The notes: generated by a model not told the origin, from the letters alone. DNA of 64,000 nucleotides from Batkoa obscura (GCA_030770535.1 JASVEC010000020.1:372001-436000); one strand, 5' to 3'; shown: positions 35,064 to 48,326, counted from the first letter of the stretch. Numbers and translations are program-made.

Positions 35064-36390
35064 TGTACTCAATAATGGTCTCTAAACTAACTAATAATCT
35101 AATAAATCATAGATGGTTGTAGAGAATACATTTTCAGAACAATAATTTCTTTCAAAGTAGTTCCTAAACATCAAATAGCAAATGAATATTATAACAAACT
35201 AATATTGCAAATAAATTAATAATCAAAATAGTTAAAAATAATAAATAATATAAGATATAGTTTATTTAATATAAATAAGTTTTAAAAAAATACTGTTGAT
35301 TAATAACCAAAAATGGATGCATTTAAAAATCAGCATCGAGAGTAAAAGCCATATTGTTTGATTCTTTAGAAAGGGAAGCCATAACACCAGCTCTTTGATA
35401 TTCAGCTACCTTCTTTTCAAAGAAATTAGTTTTCCCTTGCATAGAAATCATATCCATAAAATCAAATGGATTTTCAACGTTATAAATCTTAACTTGACCT
35501 AAGGAAACTAAAAGACGATCAGCAACAAATTCAATGTATTGAGACATGAGTTTAGCATTCATTCCAATTAATGAAACTGGTAATGCGTCAGTCAAAAACT
35601 CTTGTTCAATTTCAACTGCTTCACGAATGATTCGATTGATTGTTTCACGGGATGGTTTATGACTGATATAGCCAAATAATAAACAAGCAAAGTCACAATG
35701 GAGACCTTCATCACGAGAAATCAATTCATTAGAAAAAGTAAGGCCTGGCATAAGCCCACGTTTACGAAGCCAGAAAATAGAAGCAAAGGCACCAGAGAAA
35801 AATATACCTTCAACAGCAGCAAAAGCAATTAAACGTTCAGCAAAAGATACTTGGTGATCTGAAATCCAACGGAGTGCCCAATTAGCTTTCTTTTGGATAC
35901 ATGGGATAGTGTCAACAGCACGGAAAAGGAAATCACGTTCGATAGGGTCACGGATATAAGTATCAATCAATAAAGAATACATTTCAGAGTGGACATTTTC
36001 AATCATAATTTGAAAGCCATAGAAAAATCGAGCTTCAGAGAATTGAACTTCATTACAGAAACGTTCAACAAGGTTCTCATTAACAATACCATCCGAAGCA
36101 GCAAAGAAAGCTAAGACATAAGTAACAAAGTGACGTTCACCATCGGTAAGCTTATTCCAATCATCACCATCCTTAGAAAGGTCCACCTCTTCAGCGGTCC
36201 AAAAAGAAGCTTCGGCTTTCTTATACATTCTCCAGATATCATGGTATTTAATAGGGAAGATTACGAAACGACTTGGATTGACTTGTAGAAGTGGCTCATC
36301 AGCTTCAATTTCACGAACGCGTTCGATAAGCTCCTCAGTAGTTAACTTATGAGCTTCTTTATGGAGTAAAGCAAGTCTGGATTCTTCCTC
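35064..36390 (-). repeat. Inverted repeat arm 1 (RNR2 core and 3' flank)
   Basis: About 1.33 kb that is the reverse complement of 49589-50915. Reading both strands I found no difference, either in codon third positions or in the roughly 260 bp of 3' flank. The arm ends abruptly at both sides in sequence that is still homologous but diverged. The arms are 13.2 kb apart. Confidence 0.85.
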
Positions 36391-36501
36391 AGTCTCAATA
36401 TTAGATGGTTTAGTAGCACTAGCGCTGACACTAATATCTTTAGATTCTTGGATTTGAGGTTTAGTTATAACTGGAGCAATATTTTTATCAACTGAGGACA
36501 T
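35323..36501 (-). CDS. RNR2: Ribonucleotide reductase small subunit, copy 1
   Basis: A single exon of 392 codons. It forms the R2 subunit that carries the di-iron centre and tyrosyl radical for making dNTPs. Visible ligands and radical site: Asp137 in AFFAASDG, Glu168 and His171 in [10 protein letters not shown], radical Tyr175 in the same motif, then [11 protein letters not shown] and RDEGLHCDF for the remaining Glu/Glu/His set. The C-terminus [11 protein letters not shown] is the tail that docks on the large subunit. The first 38 residues differ from copy 2, while the rest is identical in protein and DNA. A conserved MCB-like promoter block lies about 200 bp upstream. No sign of decay. Confidence 0.97.
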   Translation of the reverse strand: MSSVDKNIAPVITKPQIQESKDISVSASATKPSNIETEEESRLALLHKEAHKLTTEELIERVREIEADEPLLQVNPSRFVIFPIKYHDIWRMYKKAEASFWTAEEVDLSKDGDDWNKLTDGERHFVTYVLAFFAASDGIVNENLVERFCNEVQFSEARFFYGFQIMIENVHSEMYSLLIDTYIRDPIERDFLFRAVDTIPCIQKKANWALRWISDHQVSFAERLIAFAAVEGIFFSGAFASIFWLRKRGLMPGLTFSNELISRDEGLHCDFACLLFGYISHKPSRETINRIIREAVEIEQEFLTDALPVSLIGMNAKLMSQYIEFVADRLLVSLGQVKIYNVENPFDFMDMISMQGKTNFFEKKVAEYQRAGVMASLSKESNNMAFTLDADF

Positions 36502-36554
36502 TGATGAGAAATTTTAAAGGAAAGATAGAAAAATATCGTCGCGATCAATTTAGC

Positions 36555-36561
36555 TTTTATA
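36555..36561 (-). promoter_or_regulatory. TATA box of RNR2 copy 1
   Basis: TATAAAA on the minus strand, 54-60 bp before the ATG, in a GAGTATAAAA context shared with copy 2. Confidence 0.5.
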
Positions 36562-36692
36562 CTCTTGAATTAATATCATTAAATCATTTTTCGTTATTTA
36601 GACTATTGATTGGACTAAAAGGCGAAACATGATTGGATTAACTGAGAATTACGTGAAGCTATCTATTGATTAAACTATCATTTAGCTAAACT

Positions 36693-36743
36693 TAATTGGC
36701 CAGACTCCGAACGCGTTTATAGATTTCAAAGATTATGATTGGG
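36693..36743 (-). promoter_or_regulatory. Conserved RNR2 promoter block with MCB box (copy 1)
   Basis: A 51-bp block nearly identical to 49236-49287 although the sequence between it and the gene has diverged. It contains the MluI cell-cycle box ACGCGT (36711-36716), two CCAAT motifs, and CGGAGTCTG. MCB boxes recruit MBF for G1/S transcription of DNA-synthesis genes in yeasts, and RNR genes are classic targets. The function here is inferred. Confidence 0.6.
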
Positions 36744-38541
36744 AAATAAGGAATCAACTTCCAAAAGAAGAGAACGAAATGGTTCATAGTAAATTCAATT
36801 GGATAAATCTGTTTGAAGAATATATTATTAGCCGAAAATTATCAGATTAGAACTTAATAATTAAAGGTATTCCGAATATCCATAAACTTCATTTAATCTT
36901 CAGCTTTTATTGGCCAAAAATATGAATTTTTGTTTTACTATGATAACTTCCCAAATTGTCAAAAATTATAGTTATAAACAACATTTGATAGCACTTGAGG
37001 ATATTACTAATACTATGATATAACCCTTATATCATTTTGTACGTTTTTCTAATACTTATAATTATTTAGTAACAGCTATACATTTCAAAATATTAATTCA
37101 AATCAAATATACTCCATAAATATGATAGTTGTGCTAAACAACCAGACACTATACACGCAGCTTTGAGAGACTCACTAGTCTATTTATCATTTATTTTTTA
37201 AAGACATAAGACTATTTTAATTCTTTTGATATAAATTCAATCGTTTAAACCTAAAGCATATGTTTTTGAGTCTTTGACATAAAGTTCACTTGTGTACTTG
37301 CATTTTTGTTTGAGTTGGTTATAAACTTTAATAATCTTTTTATATATACTTTAAAATATATATTAACCAAATAACTCATTTAAAATATTCAGCAAATCAA
37401 AATTTTAATCTAAGCTTTCAATTATTTTTAACTTTAACTATTGTTTTGGATGGATCCAAAGGTCAGTTATTATTTGATACTGCTTAAAAGTTGGTACGTA
37501 ATAGTAATATTATTATACCAGTTTTAAATTTTTTAGGAGAATAGAATCCTTACACCACTTGAAGTTTTGATTTGTATTAATTCAAGGTTCTTTGTTGAAA
37601 CATGGTTTGTATACCCTTTAGATTTATTTACTTTTTTAACTTATACCTTTAAATACAACTTTCAAAAAGCTTTATAATTTTACCAACTAACATAATGTTT
37701 AATGCAATTCTTAATTCAAAAGTTATTAAGCTTACCAATATCTCATGTTAAAGTGATATTGAGAATAGCTGATTTTTTAATAATTTATAATTTTTTTCAA
37801 ATCTCTTTTAAATAACTTTTGAAGACGATATGAGGATGTTTTTTTAGGCTCATTACTTTTTCCATTCTTTAAGCGCTATTTGAGTGGAAAAATTATTAGT
37901 AAAGCTCTTAAACACAAAAATATATCCCTATATAGTGAATATTTAATAAATAATGTTTGCCTAGTAAGGTACCATTTAATAATAGTGTATATTAAATGAA
38001 TTATTGTGAACCATATACTATATTTATATAGAGTTATTAAGCTTCTGTTATTTTGTCACAAACCTATAAGGGTGTTAACTATGATGCTAAATGGATTCGT
38101 AGTTTTTGAAAATAACATTGGGATGGATAAAATAGTTTAATGAATTTTTTGTTTACTTTGATTCTTGTAATTGTTGAACAGTGTTATATTTCAACTTATT
38201 TTACAAGCTATATCAAAAAATAACTCCTATTAGCCTTATTTAAGGATATAATATCGTTGCTCAAAGTATGAAGTATTTGTTTTTTTATATTAAAATGAAT
38301 ATTTTTTTTTGAAGTTGAAAAGTTCTATTAAAAAATCCAAGTTTAATTAATAGCACAATATCCATTCATCTATATAAGAATAAACAATTTATAAAAGAAC
38401 CAATAAGTTGTATATAATTAATAAACTTGAAATGAACTATAACTTTTCTAAAAATGGGAGACTCTTAATTTGAAACCATTAGTTCATATAACCAAACACA
38501 ATTCTAAGTTTAAATTAATAAGATGATGCCAAGAATTAATC
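36744..38541. other. Intergenic, no gene seen
   Basis: AT-rich. It holds MITE copy M. The right end is the tyrosinase promoter. Confidence 0.55.
37829..37934 (-). repeat. MITE-like element, copy M
   Basis: Begins TATGAGGATGTTTTT and ends ATATCCCTATA. Confidence 0.78.
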
Positions 38542-38549
38542 TATATAAG
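38542..38549 (+). promoter_or_regulatory. TATA box of the tyrosinase gene
   Basis: TATATAAG, 78-85 bp before the ATG. Confidence 0.35.
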
Positions 38550-38626
38550 GCTCAAGGCGAATGGAATTCAACGATTTATCTTTTTGAAAAAGAGTTCTGA
38601 AAATTTAAAGTTGATCTTATTACACC

Positions 38627-39772
38627 ATGCTTTTCAACCTAAAATCCATCACCTTGATAGTATTGAGCATATGTCAATTGGGGCTATCTCAGGAGGTAGA
38701 GCCATGTACTGGGGACATAAAGACGAGAAAAAACATCAAAGACTTAAATGAGTATCAGTTAAAAGCTTATTTTGATAGTGTAAAGGCTTTAAATAATGGT
38801 CCAAAACCAACGATCTATGATTCCTTTGCAGAAATTCACTTAAAATTTGCTAAAGACATTCATAATACTCCTTTGTTTCTAATCTGGCATCGTTATTTCT
38901 TATATTTCATGGAAAAAGAATTGCAAAAAATTGATCCAAGTGTGGTTATCCCATATTGGGATTGGACTGAAAACAATGAGCGTGCACATGAGGATATGGT
39001 ATTCAGTGATAGCTATTTTGGTGGTAGAAGTGGATCAGACCGGTGTGTGATTGATGGTCAATTCAAAGACTTTAAAGGATACTATCGAGCAAACGGTAAC
39101 AACCAAGAACACTGCTTACAAAGAAAAGTTAATTTTACTCTTTCTAGTACCAGCCGCTATGTTCTTAATACCAATTACTTTAGTTTAACTACAATTGATA
39201 AGTTTTGTAATGATCTTGAGTATGTGCCCCATGGAACCGTACATTCTGCAATCGGCGGGGAATTTGGAACTCATGCATCTCCAAATGACCCTATCTTTTG
39301 GTCTCATCATGCGTTTATCGATAAATTGTTTTATGTTTGGCAAAAACGTAACCCTAGTCAGGCCAATTTCTATCACCTTCCATTAGATACATTTGTAGTA
39401 CCTTGGAGTGCTACTATTGAACAAGGCTTAAATTCAGATAACAGCTTGTGTGTTAGCTATAATGAAGATAGCTTTGATTTGGAGATAACGGGTAATATTA
39501 ATAGAAATGAAAAAATCGAAGTCAAACCATATGTAAAACCTAAAAATCAAACATTAAGTAATAGTGAATTAGATGAGTTCGATGCTAAATATGTGTTTGA
39601 TGGATTGATTGTTGAGGATAGGTCTAGTAACTCTACAGATCTTATGAAAGAAGCAGCATCAAAGTTAATTTCAAGAGAATATTTAAAAATGTTCAATATC
39701 CCAATAGAAAAAGTTCGGGAATTAGAAAAAAGAGATACTATAACTGATTATCTTCATAGATATACTCCTTAA
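38627..39772 (+). CDS. Secreted tyrosinase
   Basis: A single exon of 381 codons. A signal peptide covers about residues 1-21 (MLFNLKSITLIVLSICQLGLS). Tyrosinase hydroxylates monophenols and oxidises them to quinones for melanin. The copper A histidines are His71, His79 and His88 (EIHLKFAKDIHNTPLFLIWH). Copper B is His202 and His206 (PHGTVHSAIGG) and His228 in DPIFWSHHAFID. PYWDWTEN is also conserved. The chain continues about 140 residues past copper B. It lacks the long C-terminal shielding domain of mushroom-type enzymes and resembles the short secreted form. A C-terminal KR at about residues 373-374 is a possible processing site. It sits between the inverted RNR2 copies without an evident partner gene. 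Confidence 0.92.
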   Translation: MLFNLKSITLIVLSICQLGLSQEVEPCTGDIKTRKNIKDLNEYQLKAYFDSVKALNNGPKPTIYDSFAEIHLKFAKDIHNTPLFLIWHRYFLYFMEKELQKIDPSVVIPYWDWTENNERAHEDMVFSDSYFGGRSGSDRCVIDGQFKDFKGYYRANGNNQEHCLQRKVNFTLSSTSRYVLNTNYFSLTTIDKFCNDLEYVPHGTVHSAIGGEFGTHASPNDPIFWSHHAFIDKLFYVWQKRNPSQANFYHLPLDTFVVPWSATIEQGLNSDNSLCVSYNEDSFDLEITGNINRNEKIEVKPYVKPKNQTLSNSELDEFDAKYVFDGLIVEDRSSNSTDLMKEAASKLISREYLKMFNIPIEKVRELEKRDTITDYLHRYTP

Positions 39773-41210
39773 CTATAAATGATTTCGTTTTCTATTTAGA
39801 TTCTAGATAATGTTTAACAACTTTTAAAATTTAATAAAGTATATTTTATTCATGGATTTTTACCGATAGCTTTTATTTAATGCCGCATTTGAGATTATAC
39901 CCGACAAACTTTTAATACTTTAGAGCATACTCTAATACTGATAACAAGGATGTAGAGTTTGTTTTCAGAGCTACTCAGATTACAGTGCCTGTGTACTTGT
40001 AGTGTCTCAGTTATTTTATAAGTAGTCATTTTATTTTGGCTAATGATTCTTATATATGAGTTAGTTTAAGAGCTTGGCTCAATTTTTGTCCAATTTGAAT
40101 TTTAGCAAAAGTTGCGAATTAAGCACAAAATGTTATAAAATTAGTTGCTTTTTGTTTAATTTTAAAACTACTCATATGCAACGTTTTATCAGAATTTTTG
40201 AAAAATTTACTCTACATAGAGAACAGATAAAGAAAGTGAAATGGAAAGTCTCATTCTTAGTTTTAACTAAGCTTTTAGACTTACCAATATTTAAAATAAA
40301 AAATGCACTGTCTTTGAAAATAAATAAATTTTATACTTAAAATTTGGCATGTAGGGATTTACTTCAATGATTGATTCAATTATTGATTCTTTTTATAACA
40401 ATAGCAGTATAATCTCAAATCCAATATCAATATAAAAGCTTTGAAATCAATAATATTCAATGATAATTTAAAAGTTGTAATTGTATAATTTATAAATAGA
40501 AATATCAATTAATTGCAACATCTATTATTAATTAAGATTACAATTAAAACGAAAACTTGTATGATTTATCATTGTAATAACAATTTTGTTGTATAAAATA
40601 TTACTATAAAAGTATTGATTTAATTGTATTATTTTTATATAAATAAAATACAATAAAAATAATATTAAGTGTAATTTTTAAGCTATCTATTTACCAATAA
40701 GATTAGTAAAGTATCTATATACGAGGCAACGTAAAATTTAGGATAGTATTATTACATTGTTACATATATAATTAATTAGCTTTCTTCATTAAATTATACA
40801 AAATCAAGACATAATAAAAAAGAACAGACAAAGTTCTCTATTGAAATCATAAATTAAATATCACTAAATTAAAATTCAAACAACAATTAATTGTTGTTCT
40901 CATGACATAGTCCATCATGAGAAAGATCTTAAAATTCTAAAACCAACGTTTGGTAAAATATCAACTTCAATCAGCCTATAAAACCCATCTAATTTCAAAA
41001 CCCAGCTATTTGATTTGATTTCAGCAGTGGCTCTTACCATCTTATTTACCTTAAGTTTAATTTATTAATTGAGCAGTTGTAATAATCAATAAGTATCCCA
41101 TTGTACATTAAATTGATTTATTGAATACTCTTTATTTAAAATTAAAATTAATAATTGTAAGAAAATACTATTTTAATAATTTATAAATTGAATGATATAT
41201 AGGTTAAAAG
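39773..41210. other. Intergenic, no gene seen
   Basis: AT-rich. A basic 88-codon open frame at 40074-40340 lacks family features and is not called. Confidence 0.5.
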
Positions 41211-44200
41211 ATGACGTCGCGAGAAAGGATTGACTCTGTGATTGACGTATATAATAATGTATCACCGGAATTAGAAACGTTTGAAAAAGTGGTCGAAGAA
41301 AGAGATGAGCTTAGAGAACAGAATAAACAGCTATGGAAAATCATTGAAAAACAACGACTTATTGTGCATCAACTTCAAAAGATTGTTAACTCTAGTCCGG
41401 AGCTTAAAAAGAAGATTAAAATGGAATCCAATGGAAATAAAGTGCCACTGTTATCTAGAAGAAAAGATTCGAATTCAAAAAACGATATCAAAAAAAATGA
41501 AGGGGAAAATAATTCAAATCAAGACAATGATAATAATTCAAAAGAAAAGGTAGAAGGTAATGAAACTTTGGAAGGGTCTGTTACACACATTAATAAACCT
41601 TCGCTGGTTGAAGACTTAAATTTTGATAATGAAATCAGTAGAGCACAAAAAACCCAGTCTGTTATCGATGAAAAATTTCAACTGAAGCCTCTAGAAGATG
41701 TGGCTACCTTAGATCAAGAAATGCATTCTAATGCTATTACAAAAAATGAAGACGAATGGGATGGAAATGAAAATAAGTTCAAAGGAAAGATGGGGTTACA
41801 TAAAGCCTCCTCTGCCCCACGATTACATATTCCAAGCTTAAAAAATAATCTACAGTCTTCACATATGGTAAGCCTCGATGCTTTAAGTTCAAAACAAGAT
41901 AAAGAACTTGTTTCACCACAAGATTCCAAATCAAAGCTATCAATTCCACCAAGATCGAACTTAAGAAATCGTGGAGATCCACCAATTGTGAAAGAAAATG
42001 AAAAAAAATATCTACCCACTATTGCTGAAAAAGAAGAGATGCTAAGACTTCCTAATAATAGGATACCAGATCTTAGAAAAGGAAAAGCTAAAAAGGCAGA
42101 TTTGAACAATGATTTTTCATCCGAGGTAAACCTAAGTAGAGATGTTAGAGAAGAAAAACCAGATTTAATTGGTAATTCTCAGATAAACAATACTAGTGAG
42201 GTAACATCAATAGAACCCATGGAAAAAGAGACAGTGAATAAAGTACACCGTTCGCTTTCAGAAAGCTCAGTTAGACCTCCAACTGCATTATCTCAAAAGT
42301 CAATATTAAAAAATAATGATGAAGTATCAAATATAGCAGAAAATAAAAAATCGCATTCTAAATCCACTTCATTAAGTAGTAGATTTTCTAATCATAGAGA
42401 TTCTATTCCTTCTGTTCATTCTAATTTATCTGGCCATGATGAAGCAGAGGATATATATAAGACAGCTCGTACAGACCCAATAGATCCAGAAAATTTAGGA
42501 TTGGAAAAAGAAGAGATGATTGAAAATGTTAAAGCTAGTAATCTCAGCCCTGATAATCAAAGACCGATGATTTACATTCCAAGCCCTCCTCAAGCGGTCC
42601 CGGACACTTTTGATCAAAATTTAAATGATGGCTATTCAAGTTCAGTGGCTTCTAACGATTCGGATTTTGATGCAGATGCAGGATTTATATCTAATGTTTC
42701 ACCTGAGGAAGAATCTTCTCGTTTAGCTATACGAAGTTCAAAAATTGAAGTATTCAGCTCAACATCAAAAACATCCATACCTAATGAAAACCAAGAACCT
42801 GATTTTAATCCAAATGCAGTTAATGGGTTGAATAATTACACAAATAATAATAGCAGTGAACCTATACTACATCCTTTACTTCATACTGACGATGAAACTC
42901 AAAAGGACATTGAGGTTACTGAATTGAAGGAAGATAGTATCTTACAGGAATCCCAAATTCCAGAGATTACTGAAATTGTTGAATCGGAACCAAATAGTAT
43001 TGGTCAAAGTTTCAATGAGGATGATCCAACTTTGAATTTAAATCAAAATGTTAGATCCGACATAAAACGAACAAGAACGAGTAGATCTGAAGAAGGATTT
43101 GCAACTTTCAAAGAAGAAGTTAAACTTAAGAAAAAACAAAGCGCGTCAAGTTTACTTTTAGATGATCCAAAGAAATTGAACCAAGTACTATCCACTGAAA
43201 AAGATGTTAGAAACAACCATCATATAAATAGGGGTAAGGTAGTTAATGAAAGTGAAGAGTCAAGTAATAACTCATCCTCTTTAATTGAAAAAACGCAAAA
43301 TGAATTGGAAGAAATAACTAAAGAAGCAATATTAATTCAAAAACAATTCAAGAAAATTAAACTAGAAGTACATACAATTGACGCTACCAGTGATAATCCA
43401 ACCATAAATCTAATAGTTTATGGAATTCCAATTAGTTGTACTACAAATGACGTTAATGCTAATTTTATTCAAATTAACCGATTAGAAAAAACATGGAAAA
43501 AAATGATGTTATTAGATGAAATGGTAAAACACTAATTAAAATTATCAGTTCATTATTAATATTTTTTAGTTTAAAAAAGAATTGCCAGATAAACTAAACG
43601 ATAAAATGCCAGAGTTACCACAATTTACAGGGGAATCGGCAGATAAAAAGATAGAAACGTATTTAATAGAACTTTTAAGTCTAGATAAAGAAATACCACT
43701 ATCTAATACCCCTGGTTCTTTGTGGTTATTTTTAGTATCAGATATAATAATACCACCACCACTTCCATTGGACGAAACCAATGATCAAAATCTACCTCAT
43801 CGTCCTATATTTAAATCAGGTAAACTATTGAAACGTGGTAAAAAGCTTGGAAAGTTGAAATTAAGATTTTTTGTCTTAAATAGTATGTTTTTGGAATATT
43901 TTGAATCTGTAAGTTTACCAATTTTTTTCAATTTTTTTGTTAATAAAACGTAAATAGGAAGAAGGTCCACATCTTGGAACAATTAATTTATATAGAGCAC
44001 AAATATCGAAATCAACTGTTGCTACTTTACACTCAGAACAATTTGGGCAATATCTTTATGCAATTACTATATTAGAGAATAGGAAAGGAAATATTATTAA
44101 ACATATATTCTTTATAAACAATATAAAAGATTGGGAAGAATGGATATTAGCACTCAATTATTATGCTAATATAACGGATGCTAAAGAAGTGAATAATTTG

Positions 44201-45822
44201 GAATTAAATAAATTAAAAAGCTTTAAATCGCAAGAGAGTTTCACTTCTAATAAAACACCAGTTAAAAATCGACCTACATCACCTCAATCCACTTTTTCAA
44301 ATCAAAGCGATACAGTTTCTAATCCTAACCAATTATCTTCTTCATTACCACAATCCAATGAACCATCTATATTAGATAAATTTACTAAAAAGAATAAAGT
44401 TTTGGATTTTATGGATTCAACCAAACCAATTAAAAAAGAAGTTAATATTAAAGCACAAAAAAGAACTCAAAGGAAAACATTTCATTGGAATACAAAGAAC
44501 TTTTTTGCAGGTAAAAATAAATTATTTAATTCTATTAAATTCAAATATGAATTTATTTTGTTTTAGATGCATTTAATAAGAAAGCTATGAACCAAAGTAA
44601 AGTGTTTGGTGTATTACTAGAAGAGTCTATTCTTAAGGGAAAAATTAAACCGGATCTTAATTTACCTGCCGTTGTTTATCGTTGTGTTGAATACTTAGAA
44701 AAGCATCAAGGTAGTTAATTATAATATCTTAATTAATTTCATTCATTTACTTTATGAATTTAGCATACTTAGAAGAGGGTATTTATCGGTTATCGGGTTC
44801 TTCAGCAGATATCCAAACTTTAAAAGAAAAATTTGACTATGGTAATTTAACTTTTTATAATTTTATATTATAGCCATAGCTAATTTGTATTTTCATATTT
44901 TATTTTTATTAGAGGGCGATTATAATCTTGTTAAAGCTTCCAAACGATATGATGTTCATACTATCGCAGGATTGCTTAAATTATATTTAAGGGAAATGCC
45001 AAGCTTTATACTTACAAATGAATTACAACCCGAATTTGTAAAAATCATTGGTAAACTTTAATTTTTAAATTAAATTGATATAAAAATTCATAATAAATTA
45101 TAGAATTGCCAGAAAGAAATGATAAAGTAAATGAATTAGGGAGATTAGTATGTGCCTTACCAATAGCCAATTATACCACATTACGTACTTTGATTGCTCA
45201 TTTAATTCGAATTGTTGAAAAATCGGACATCAATAAGATGACTTTACGTAATATTGGTATTGTTTTTGTACCAACATTAGCGATACCAGCTGGTGTATTT
45301 TCCTTAATGATATTAGAATTTGAGCATATCTTTTGGATTAATGAAAAAGGGGATGCCTCACCCAAACAAGTTAATAGTGATTATACAGGCTCCCAATTGA
45401 CTCATGTAGTAGAAGGAGTACAAAATCCAACACCAACAGTAATTAATAATAATTCACCAATTGCTAGAACTCGAATGGTATTAGATGATGGATTTCGAGA
45501 TAATAGGAATTCGATTTTATATAGAGATATGATGCCAAGTGAAATTGTTCATAATGAAAGAGGGTTAAATATTGATGGTAAAGAATTAGATGAAACTGGA
45601 TTGACTGGAGAGGAAATTGAGGTTTCTAGTATTGAGGAATTTGTTCCTACTCAATATCCTCCTACTATTTCAGATGCTAATTCAGACATTATTGAATCGG
45701 AAAATGAAAATGAAAATGAAAATGAAAATGAAAATGATAGTGAAGACGATATAACGGAATTACATACCATTGAAGAATTCAGTGAAGAAGAAATGGAAAG
45801 TAAATTGAATCAAATGGCTTAA
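41211..45822 (+). CDS. RhoGAP with PX-like and PH domains (Bem3-like)
   Basis: Seven exons: 41211-43523, 43570-43908, 43958-44510, 44567-44710, 44764-44841, 44913-45050 and 45104-45822, in frame to 1427 residues. It should stimulate GTP hydrolysis by a Rho/Cdc42 GTPase in cell polarity. A short coiled coil lies at about 24-60, followed by a long Ser/Asn-rich disordered region. A divergent PX-like stretch covers about 715-825. The PH domain (about 852-955) contains FKSGKLLKRGKKLGKLKLRF and LGTINLYRAQIS. The RhoGAP domain (about 1085-1260) has the catalytic arginine Arg1125 in EEGIYRLSGSS, then LKLYLREMPSF and MTLRNIGIVFVPTL. The order PX-PH-RhoGAP is that of Bem3. The C-terminal tail is acidic with an (EN)5 run encoded by a GAAAAT hexamer repeat at about 45700-45735. 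Confidence 0.88.
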
Positions 45823-46544
45823 TTAGCTCTAAGTTCATGATATCTAATACCACTATTTATTTATAATTGTATGTTTCTATTTAGATTATTTATTTCTACT
45901 ATCTAATTCTTATAAATCCACTTTTACCCTCTTTATTACTTACCTCTCTTACACTAATAAATATTAATAATTTTTAATCGTTTTAAATGCCATTGATTTG
46001 CCATCATCTCATTTATTATGGTATATTTATACAATAACAGTTGCATATATTTGTATTTTCTTTATGTTTTTATTTTTTATTTTTTCATTTCAACTTTTTA
46101 TATGACATTTATATTGTTATAAAGAATATATCATACTATTTATTTAGTACAATTGTAAGTTTTCTCATACTTGGTTATATTAGGGTTTATGCGGTACTTA
46201 GAATGCGGATCTAGAGTATTATTTAGGATAAATAGAATATAGAAAAGGTGAAAGAAGTATAATTTAGTTAAACTAAATATAGGGTATTGCTATGTATAGA
46301 ATATGGGAATGTTTTTTTAGTTTCATTACTTTTTCCATTTTCTAAGCCCTATTTGAGCGGAAAAATTGAGTAAAATTCTTACACAAAAATTCATCCCCAT
46401 ATGATGATTGGGGCTTTTGGCTAATTTCCCTATTTAGAACAAAATACTACAACAGTGGTTCAAATCCCTCAGTATATAATACAACTAAAGAGTTTAGAAG
46501 TTGTAAATGCAAAGAAAGAGCCTGAAAATTAATAAAAATTAGCT
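45823..46544. other. Intergenic with MITE N
   Basis: No gene seen. A TATA-like TATATAAT at 46473-46480 precedes the dead trypsin. Confidence 0.55.
46301..46403 (-). repeat. MITE-like element, copy N
   Basis: Begins ATATGGGAATGTTT and ends TCATCCCCATAT. Confidence 0.78.
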
Positions 46545-47335
46545 ATGGATTTAAAATTGGTAGTACTTTTAGCATCAGTACCTTATCTCAAACATTGGGT
46601 GTGTTACCACCAGCAAGAGCTGTTGATGAATATGAAATATCTCTAAAATATAAAGACCTATGGATGCTTGATTTAGGTCTTTTAAAACACCCTTTATGTA
46701 GCAAAATGGCTTATAAAATCACTTTAATTATCACTGCCCCTTGTTATAATTTTGAAAGAGTTTCAAATTGGAGTACTAGCTTCCACCGCCATGATACAAA
46801 AATTGAGGAAAGCAAAGAGGAAAGTAAACCATGCCAAATGATTGATTTTTCTACTCAATCATAACATAATACTGGTAAATTTGGTTTAAATGATATATCT
46901 ATTTAGAAAATTGAAAGCAGTTGATGTTTAAGCCAAAAAGATACCTTCATTATTGATGATGGTAAATTTGCTAAATCAATTGATTAGCTATTGATTATGA
47001 TCAAATAGTGAGATACTCATGGAGGTAGTAGAGGGAAGCAATGTATTATCAGAAGTAAAAGTGCTTACTTATGATATTAAGAAATGTGTTGACTCTTATT
47101 AATAAGTTAACAAAATAGCTAATGATAGCATGATGCTCTGCACTGGCTATCCAGAAGGGATTGAAGATACATTCCAAGTGATCCTGGGGGTCCGGTATTT
47201 AAATTTAGACCAAGAAAAACTACTCCTATTGCTACTGCTTCATGGGGATATAGATGTGCTCGAAAAGAATTTCCAGGGGTTCATATTGAGTCGTTTATGG
47301 CTAAATCTTTTATTGACCAAGTTTTGAAGTTTATT
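46545..47335 (+). pseudogene. Dead trypsin-like serine protease
   Basis: A clear paralogue of the two live trypsins at 60-63 kb. It starts MDLKLVVLLASV, loses frame, and resumes at VLPPARAVDEYEISLKYKD. The zymogen cleavage context RIIGG has become RAVDE. The catalytic-histidine block ITAAHC now reads ITAPCYN, so the histidine is lost. The Asp region and the block before the active serine are interrupted by stops, and the end reads SFIDQVL. Several stops and frame changes confirm that it is not functional. It lies 13 kb from the live pair and on the opposite strand. Confidence 0.8.
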
Positions 47336-47706
47336 ACCTATTACATCAATAAAACCGAATTCCATTTTATCCAAATGCAAAAGTCTTTTTTAGGAGCGTT
47401 CTATTTTAATTATTTATATTAAGCCTTAATAAATACGTTATTTTAAATATAGTACAAGATGAATTACGCTTGAGAATCAATTGTTAATCTTTTATTTCAT
47501 GAGTCAATCTCCAATGACATAAATATAATAGATAATAATATACACATAAAAGTAGATTCCTGAATTTGGATAATTTAAGTTTATAACCCAAGAAATAACT
47601 ATACAATTTAGTTGCTATAAAATAATAAAAATAGGCCCCATCGTTCTCTAGAGTAATTCTCTAAATGTAATGGTTAAAACAATTATAGCATCTATAGAAC
47701 TCTACT

Positions 47707-47798
47707 GTTTTATTTATCACTTTTTCCTTTTTTTTGTCTGTTATTGAGTGGAAAAAATGCTAATAGATTTCTTAAGTAAAAATAGACATCCCCGTATG
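47707..47798 (-). repeat. MITE-like element, copy O (degenerate)
   Basis: The left end is lost. The interior CACTTTTTCC...GAGTGGAAAAA and the right end ACATCCCCGTATG are recognisable. It is the most diverged copy. Confidence 0.55.
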
Positions 47799-48019
47799 CT
47801 GTTTATCTTCTCACTAAAGCAGCTATTTTAACAATAATAGTTGGTTATACAACTACTAAGAAAACAAAAGAAATCATTTTATAGCATAAAACTTAGAAAC
47901 TATCAATTGAAACCAAAGTAATCTATTCTTAATATTTTTTACAAAACCTAATTTTGTCTATTAGAATATAATTTTTATTTTCAAATCTATTTTTTATTAT
48001 TATCTCGAATAATATACTA

Positions 48020-48127
48020 ATATACGGGGCTGTTTTTTTTAGTTTCAGTATTTTTCCATTTTTTAAGCGCTATTTGAATGAAAAGATTATAGTAAAATTT
48101 TCAAACAAAAAAACACATCCCCATATA
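48020..48127 (-). repeat. MITE-like element, copy P
   Basis: Begins ATATACGGGGCTGT and ends ACATCCCCATATA. Confidence 0.75.
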
Positions 48128-48218
48128 CTATAAAATAAGTTTAAAAATAGTTTGAAAAATTAACCTATTATAGTATTGAAGCTACATATTAATATGATAT
48201 CAATAATCCTAAATTAAC

Positions 48219-48326
48219 ATATGGGGATGTATTTTTGTATTTAAGAATCTTACTAACAAATTTTCCGCTTAAATAGCACTTAAAAAATGGAAAAAATAAT
48301 GAAGTCAAAAAAGACACTCCCATATA
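48219..48326 (+). repeat. MITE-like element, copy Q
   Basis: Opposite in orientation to copy P, 91 bp away. Ends CATATGGGGATGT and ACACTCCCATATA. Close to consensus, so probably among the younger copies. Confidence 0.8.

Noticed and set aside
40074-40340. 88-codon basic open frame
   Set aside because: No signal peptide, domain or paralogue seen; a chance frame is likely.
46430-46480. tRNA-like GGTTCAAATCCC loop
   Set aside because: No matching acceptor stem, D arm or anticodon arm could be drawn around it.
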